Shown here: positions 38,201 through 44,200 of the stretch, piece after piece
Numbering within the stretch: the first letter of the stretch is position 1
How the letters are laid out: the number at the start of each line of letters is the position of its first letter
Assembly (NCBI RefSeq): GCF_036227125.1
Contig: NZ_CP109435.1
Span: 62,001-126,000, forward strand
Length of the DNA: 64,000 bases
Reading direction: 5' to 3'
Source of the DNA: Streptomyces sp. NBC_01485
GTDB lineage: Bacteria; Actinomycetota; Actinomycetes; Streptomycetales; Streptomycetaceae
The notes under the pieces: model-generated
What the model was told of the DNA's origin: nothing
The model's database searches: none
The model's input: the letters and a program-made list of their open reading frames with translations, nothing else
Position numbers and translations under genes: made by a program

Positions 38201-41200
38201 AGCGCGGCCCACTTGCTGTACGACCGGTCGGGGGCCCGGCGGTCGGGGTCGAAGTACTCGGTGCCCCAGCGGTCGGCGGGCACTTCGGCGATGCTGCTGC
38301 GACCGGCGGCGAGATTCGCCCAGAACTCGTCGAGGTTCTCGGCGTCGGGGAAGCGGCCCGCCATGCCGATGACGGCGACCGCGTCGTCGCCCTCGGTGGC
38401 CGGGCGGCGGGCGGGTGCGAGGGCCGTCGACACGGCCGGGTCCGGTAGGGCGGTCTCCGGCTGCGTGACGACCGGGGCGGGAGCCGGGGCCGGTCGCGTG
38501 GACCGCAGCGGCCGCAGGGTGACCTGTCCCGGCGGCCCGGCCGAAGGGCCGGGCCCCGCGGGGGCGGCCACCGCAGCGGGCCGCGCGGGCTCCGCCGGGG
38601 CGGCAGGCGGGGCAGGCGACGGCACCGGAGCCGCCGACGCGAGCGGCGACGGCGCAGGCACGGATGTCACGGATGGCACGGATGGCACGGATGGGACGGT
38701 GGCCGACGGCGAGAGCGCCGAGGTGTGCAGGGACCGCGCCTGTTCGGCCGTCCTCAGAGCATGGTCGGTGAGGCGGGCGATGGTCGGATGGTCGTAGACG
38801 GCGACCGAGTCGATGTCGAGGCCGAATTCCTGGTTGAGGCCGCGAACGATCTCGACCGCGCCGATGGAGTCCACGCCCAGCTCGTTGAAGCTGAGCCTGC
38901 CGTCGATCTCCTCCGGGGTGGCGTAGACGATCGCGCACAGAGCCTCGGTCAGGATCCGTTCGACGACGGACCGATCGAGCGGCCCTGCCCCGTCGGGCAC
39001 CGGTCCGGCGTCCGGCACGGCGGGCGGATCCGCCGCGCGCCGAGACCTCGGCTCGGAGGTCTCCGGAGGCGTCCCGGCCGGTGCGGTGAACTCCTTCACC
39101 TTGCGGAAGTGCGTCTGTACGAGGTCCAACGACTCTGTGCCGAGCACCCGTTCGTGCATCCGCACCTCGCGTTCGACGACGGCGGGCAGCTCTTGGAGCA
39201 GCCGCCCGGCGAGTTCGGCCTTGAGTGCGGCGACCGCTTCCGCGGGCTTCTCGGCGATGGACCGGGCGAGGTCGAGGGCCGTCGGCAGGACGTCCGCGTG
39301 CGGGACGACCGGCACGGACGCTCCCCGGCGGGCCAGTTCGTCGCCCCCGTACGCCCTGCTCGTCAGGAACATCTCCGTGGCCAGGGTTCGGCCCAGCCGC
39401 TGCTCCAGGATGTGGGTGGCTCCCATGCCCGGGGTGAACCCGTATTTGAGGAAGTTGGCGCTGTAGACGCCTTCGCGGTCCAGGACCACCAGGTCCGCGT
39501 AGAGGCCGAAAGCCAGTCCGCCGCCGGAGGCCCGGCCCTGGAGGGCGGCCACGACGGGGCGCGTGCAGCGCGCCAGACCCTCGTAGACGAAGGGGGTGTC
39601 GGTGAAGCGGGTGCGCCTGGCCGCGAGTTGTTCCAGCGCGTCCGGGGTGGCACCCAGGTTGAAGACGGTGTCGGTACCGGTGAGGACGACGGCCCTGATG
39701 TCCTCCCGGGTGCCGATCTCGGCGAACGCCGCCTCCAGGCCGTGGGTGAGACCGGCGGTGAACATGTTGCTGTGGGCACGGTCGCGCATGGTCACCAGGG
39801 CGATGCCGTGCTCCAGGACCCGCAGTTCGACCTCGTCGCCGGCGTACGGTTCGACGGGCCGTGTCTGCGAGTTGCGTACGGCCGGCCCGGGTTCCCGGGG
39901 CGCTGCGGCTGCCGGTGCCCGCGCCGGTTCGGTCGCGGGGGCGCCGGTCCGAGCCGTCTCGCCCTTCCAGCTTCCCAGCCAGTACCGCTCCTCGCGCAGC
40001 GGTGGCGCCGGCAGGGCCATCCGGCGCAGTCCGGCCCGCGGCGGCACGGGATCCGCCCATGACGCGTCGGCGCCCGCCACCCACGCCTCGGCCGCCTCCT
40101 CGAGACGTCCCGCGCGGAACAGGGCGGCGCAGTCCTGTTCCGGCTCTCCGGCGGGCGCTGCCGTCCCCGTACCGCGCCAGTACTGTCCGGCGGCCGGGGC
40201 CTGCACCGCGAGGTAGCGGTCCAGTGCGGCGATCAGCCGGGGCACGTCCGCGGCGATCACGGCGAGCCGGGCGGCCAGTTGTTCCCGCCCGACGCGCAGC
40301 GTGTGGCCGAAGTTGCCCAGATGGACCGCGCGAGCGGCGGGCGGGGCGGCGGACAGGCGCACGGCCAGCACGTCGACGGAGTCGGCGCTGTCGGGCGGGA
40401 GCGCGCCCTCCGAGCCGGGCCAGCGCTCGTCGATGCGCTTGCGCAGCAGGGCGAGGCCGGTCCGGTCGATGCCGAGGTCGACCAGTGGTTCCGCCGGGTC
40501 GATGACGTTCGCGGGGACGCCGAGCGCCTCCGCGGCACCGGCGGTCAGCACCGCCCGCAGTTCGGCGGCGTCCATCCCCGACTGCCCGTCACCGTGCTCC
40601 AGGAAGGCCCGCATGCGCTGTACGTAGCCGCGCAGCGCGTCCTCGTCACGGGCCGACAGGACGACCAGCTCCGGGCCGTCGGCGGCCGGAGAGCTCTCCG
40701 GGGGCATCCGGTACTCCTCCAGGACGACGTGCGCGTTGGACCCGCCCGCGCCGAAGGCGCTGACGCCGGCCCGCCGGGGTGTGCCGTCGGACGGCTCGGG
40801 CCACGGCTGCGCCTCGCGCTGGATCCGGAACGGCGTCCCCGTCAGATCGATCGCGGGGTTGAGTACGTCGGCGTGCAGGGACGGCACGAACCGGCGGTTG
40901 CGCAGCTGGAGAAGGGTCTTGGTGACCCCCGCGATACCGGCCGCGCTCTCCAGGTGCCCGATGTTGGATTTGACCGACCCGATCGCGCAGCTGCCCGCCG
41001 GCGCCGGGTCTTCGGTCGAGAACGCCTTGCGCAGGCCGTCGATCTCGATCGGGTCGCCGAGCGCCGTGCCCGTGCCGTGTGCCTCGATGTACCCGATGCC
41101 GGACGACCCGATCCCGGCGGCGGCCAGCGAGTCGCGTAGCAGCGCGGCTTGGGAGGTGGGGCTGGGTACGGTGAACCCGCTGGTGCGGCCCGTGTGGTTG

Positions 41201-44200
41201 AGCCGGGTCGCGCGAATCACCCCGTGGATGTGGTCACCGTCCGCCTCGGCTCGCGACAGCGGCTTGAGCAGCACGGCGCCGACGCCCTCGCCGGGTACGT
41301 AACCGCTGCCTCCCTCGCCGAAGCTGCGGCAGCGGCCGTCTTCGGACAGGAAGCGGCCCTGCGCCAGCTGGAGGTACTTCTGCGGATGGACGCTGGCGTT
41401 GACGCCCCCGGCCAGCGCGAGTGCGCACTCTCCGCGGCGCAGGCTCTCCACGGCGAGGTGGATGGCGGTCAGCGAGGACGAACAGGCGGTGTCGACGGCC
41501 ATGCTGGGGCCGGTGAGATTGAGCGTGTACGACACCCGGTTGGCGACCGCCGCGTGCATGGCGGTGGGGCTGACGTCCTCCGCGCTGCCCCGGACGAGCT
41601 GGTAGTGGTTCCACATCACCCCGGCGAAGACCCCGACCTCGTGCGCGGCGAGCCGCGAGGCCGGATAGCCCGCATCCTGGAGGGTCTCCCAGCAGGTCGT
41701 CAGGAAGAGACGTTCCTGCGGATCCATGCGCTCCGCTTCGCGGCGTGAGATGCCGAAGAACGAAGGGTCGAAGCGGTCCATCCCGTCGAGGAAGCCGCCC
41801 CACCGGCTGTAGGTGGTGCCGGGACGGCCTCCTTCCGGGTCGAAGATCGCCTCGTGGTCCCAGCGGTCGGCCGGCACCTCGGTGACGCAGTCCCGCCCTT
41901 CGGCCAGATTCCGCCAGAAGCTCTCGAGGTCGGGGGCCTGCGGATACCGGCCGGCCATGCCGATGACCGCGATCGCCTCGGCCCGGGGGTCGCTCTCCCC
42001 GGGCCCGGCCGCGGCCGGAGCGCCGACGGAGGCCGGTACCACGGCGGTGCGGGAGGACTGCGCAACGGTGCTCACGGCCCCCGGGGTCGCCTCCCCGGGG
42101 GCCCCGTCCACCCCGTTCCAGTCGGCCACGCCGGCGGGCAGCCGATCGTCGGGGCGGTCCGGATCCCCGTGGGTGACGACGATCCGGCTGTCCGAGCCGT
42201 CCAACGCCCGCTCGAACAGAGCCAGTCCGGCCGGTGTCGGCAGTGGGCTGGTGCCGTACGCCCGGGCGGCGTGTCCGGTGACCTCGGCGGTCACCCGCAT
42301 CCCGCCCTCCGCCCAGAGCGGCCAGGCGATCGACAGACTCCGTCCCGACCGGTCGGCGCGCGCCTCCCGGGCCGCCAGGAAATGGTCGAGGTAGGCGTTG
42401 GCGTAGGCGTAGTCGCTCTGTCCCGGATTGCCGACGGCGGCCGAGAGCGAGGAGTGGGCGACCAGGAAGTCCAGCCGGTCCCCTGCGGTCGCCTCGTCCA
42501 GAAGCCCGATGCCCCGGACTTTCGGGGCCAGCACCTCGCGGATCTCGTCGGGTGTCTTACCGAGGAAGATGCCGTCGCGCACCGTTCCCGCGCTGTGGAT
42601 CACACCGTCGATCCGGCCGAAGAGTTCACGGGTGCGGGTCACGAGCGCGTCGACGTCGGCGGGTTCGGTGAGGTCGGCGCTCAGATAGTGGGCCTGCGCC
42701 CCGTGGCTCTCCCAGCCGCGCATCCGCTCCCGCAGGGCAGCGGGCAGCGTGGAGCGGCCGGACAGCATCAACCGGGCGCCGCGGGTGCGGGCCAGGTGTT
42801 CGGCGAGCAGCAGCCCGAGACCGCCGGCCCCACCGCTGATGAGGTACACGCCGTGCGCGCGCAGCAGGGAGGAACCGGGGGCGTCGCCGAGGGGGGCGGG
42901 AGCGAAGCGGCGGGCCTGACGGACACCGCCGCGGTGGCGGACCTCGCTCTCCCCCGACCGGTCCGCGGTCTCGGCGAGGACGATGCCGGAGACTTCCTGC
43001 GGGTCGGCGCGGCCGGTCACCTCGACCGTGCGGACCCGCAGCGCGGGGCGCTCGGCCGTGATCGTACGGCCCATCGCCGCGGCCGCCGCGTACTCGGCCC
43101 TCGGGAGCGCCGAAGGCCCGTCGGGATCCCCCGCCGCGTGCAGGACGAGCACCGAGCGCGGACGTGCCGAGCGACTGTCGCTGATCGCGGCGCAGACGGC
43201 CCACACGGCGACAGCGGTCTCGGCGGGGGAGGCCGGGCCGTTGAGCCCGGCCGCGTGCACCACGGCCCACTCCCTGCCGCCGGACACCGGCAGTTGCGTC
43301 ATCATGCGGGCCAGTTGCTCACGGCTGCGGGTGTCGAGCCGGTAGCTGTCCGGGCCGGTGGCCGCGTAGTGCGCCTGATGGTGGACCGCGACGAGCCGCC
43401 CGCCGCCCGCCGCGACCGCCGGGGCGAGCTCGGCGAGCAGCGCGGGCGCCGCGTCGATCACGATGAGGTCGGCGGGCTCCGGCGCCGCCGTCGGCGCGGC
43501 CGTCCACACCGGGCGCAGCGCCTGCGCGCGATGCGGCCGTGCGGGCTGGGCGGGGGCCTCGGCCGGATGCGGATCGGCGTGCGGAGCCGGGGAGCCGGGC
43601 GCCGTACGCCCGTAGGTCTCGTCGAGGTGGCGGGCGAGACTGTCGATCGTCGTGTGCTCGAACAGCAGGGTCGGGTAGAGCGACGCCCGTACGACCTCCT
43701 CCAGCTCCTGGCTGACGAGCAGCATGTCCGCCGAGGCGAGGCCCATGTCGTAGAAGCCGAGCCCCGTGTCGATGTCCTGGGGCGCCCGCTCCAGCAGTCG
43801 GCCGATCCGGGTCCGCAGCCAGGTGGCGTGGCTCTCGGCGGCGGTTGGCCCGGCCGGCGCCGATCGCTCCTCCCGCGCCGGTTCCGCGGGCTCCTCCAGC
43901 AGGTCGCGGATGGCTTCCGGACGGCGGATCCTCTTGCAGGTGAGCCGGCCGACCTCGGCCACCGGGCGGCCCTGTTCGTCGTGGAGGGAGAAGCTGCTGT
44001 GGAACAGCTCACCGGACGGCGCGAGTTCCTCCGGCCGCGGAACGTACACGTGGAAGGCTCCGTGCAGGGGGCCGAACGCCCGGAACCGTTCGATGAACAT
44101 CGGGATGAAGGGTTCCGCGGCGGTGATCGCGGTCTGCCCGTAGGCGACGATGGTGGCCGCGTCCAGTTTCGCCGGGTGCAGATGAAAGGCCAGGTCCTCC

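Noticed and set aside
38657..38693. Possible CRISPR-like array or regulatory repeat
   Set aside because: The repeats are 9-base, coding, in frame with a Pro/Ser-rich linker, and have no spacers.
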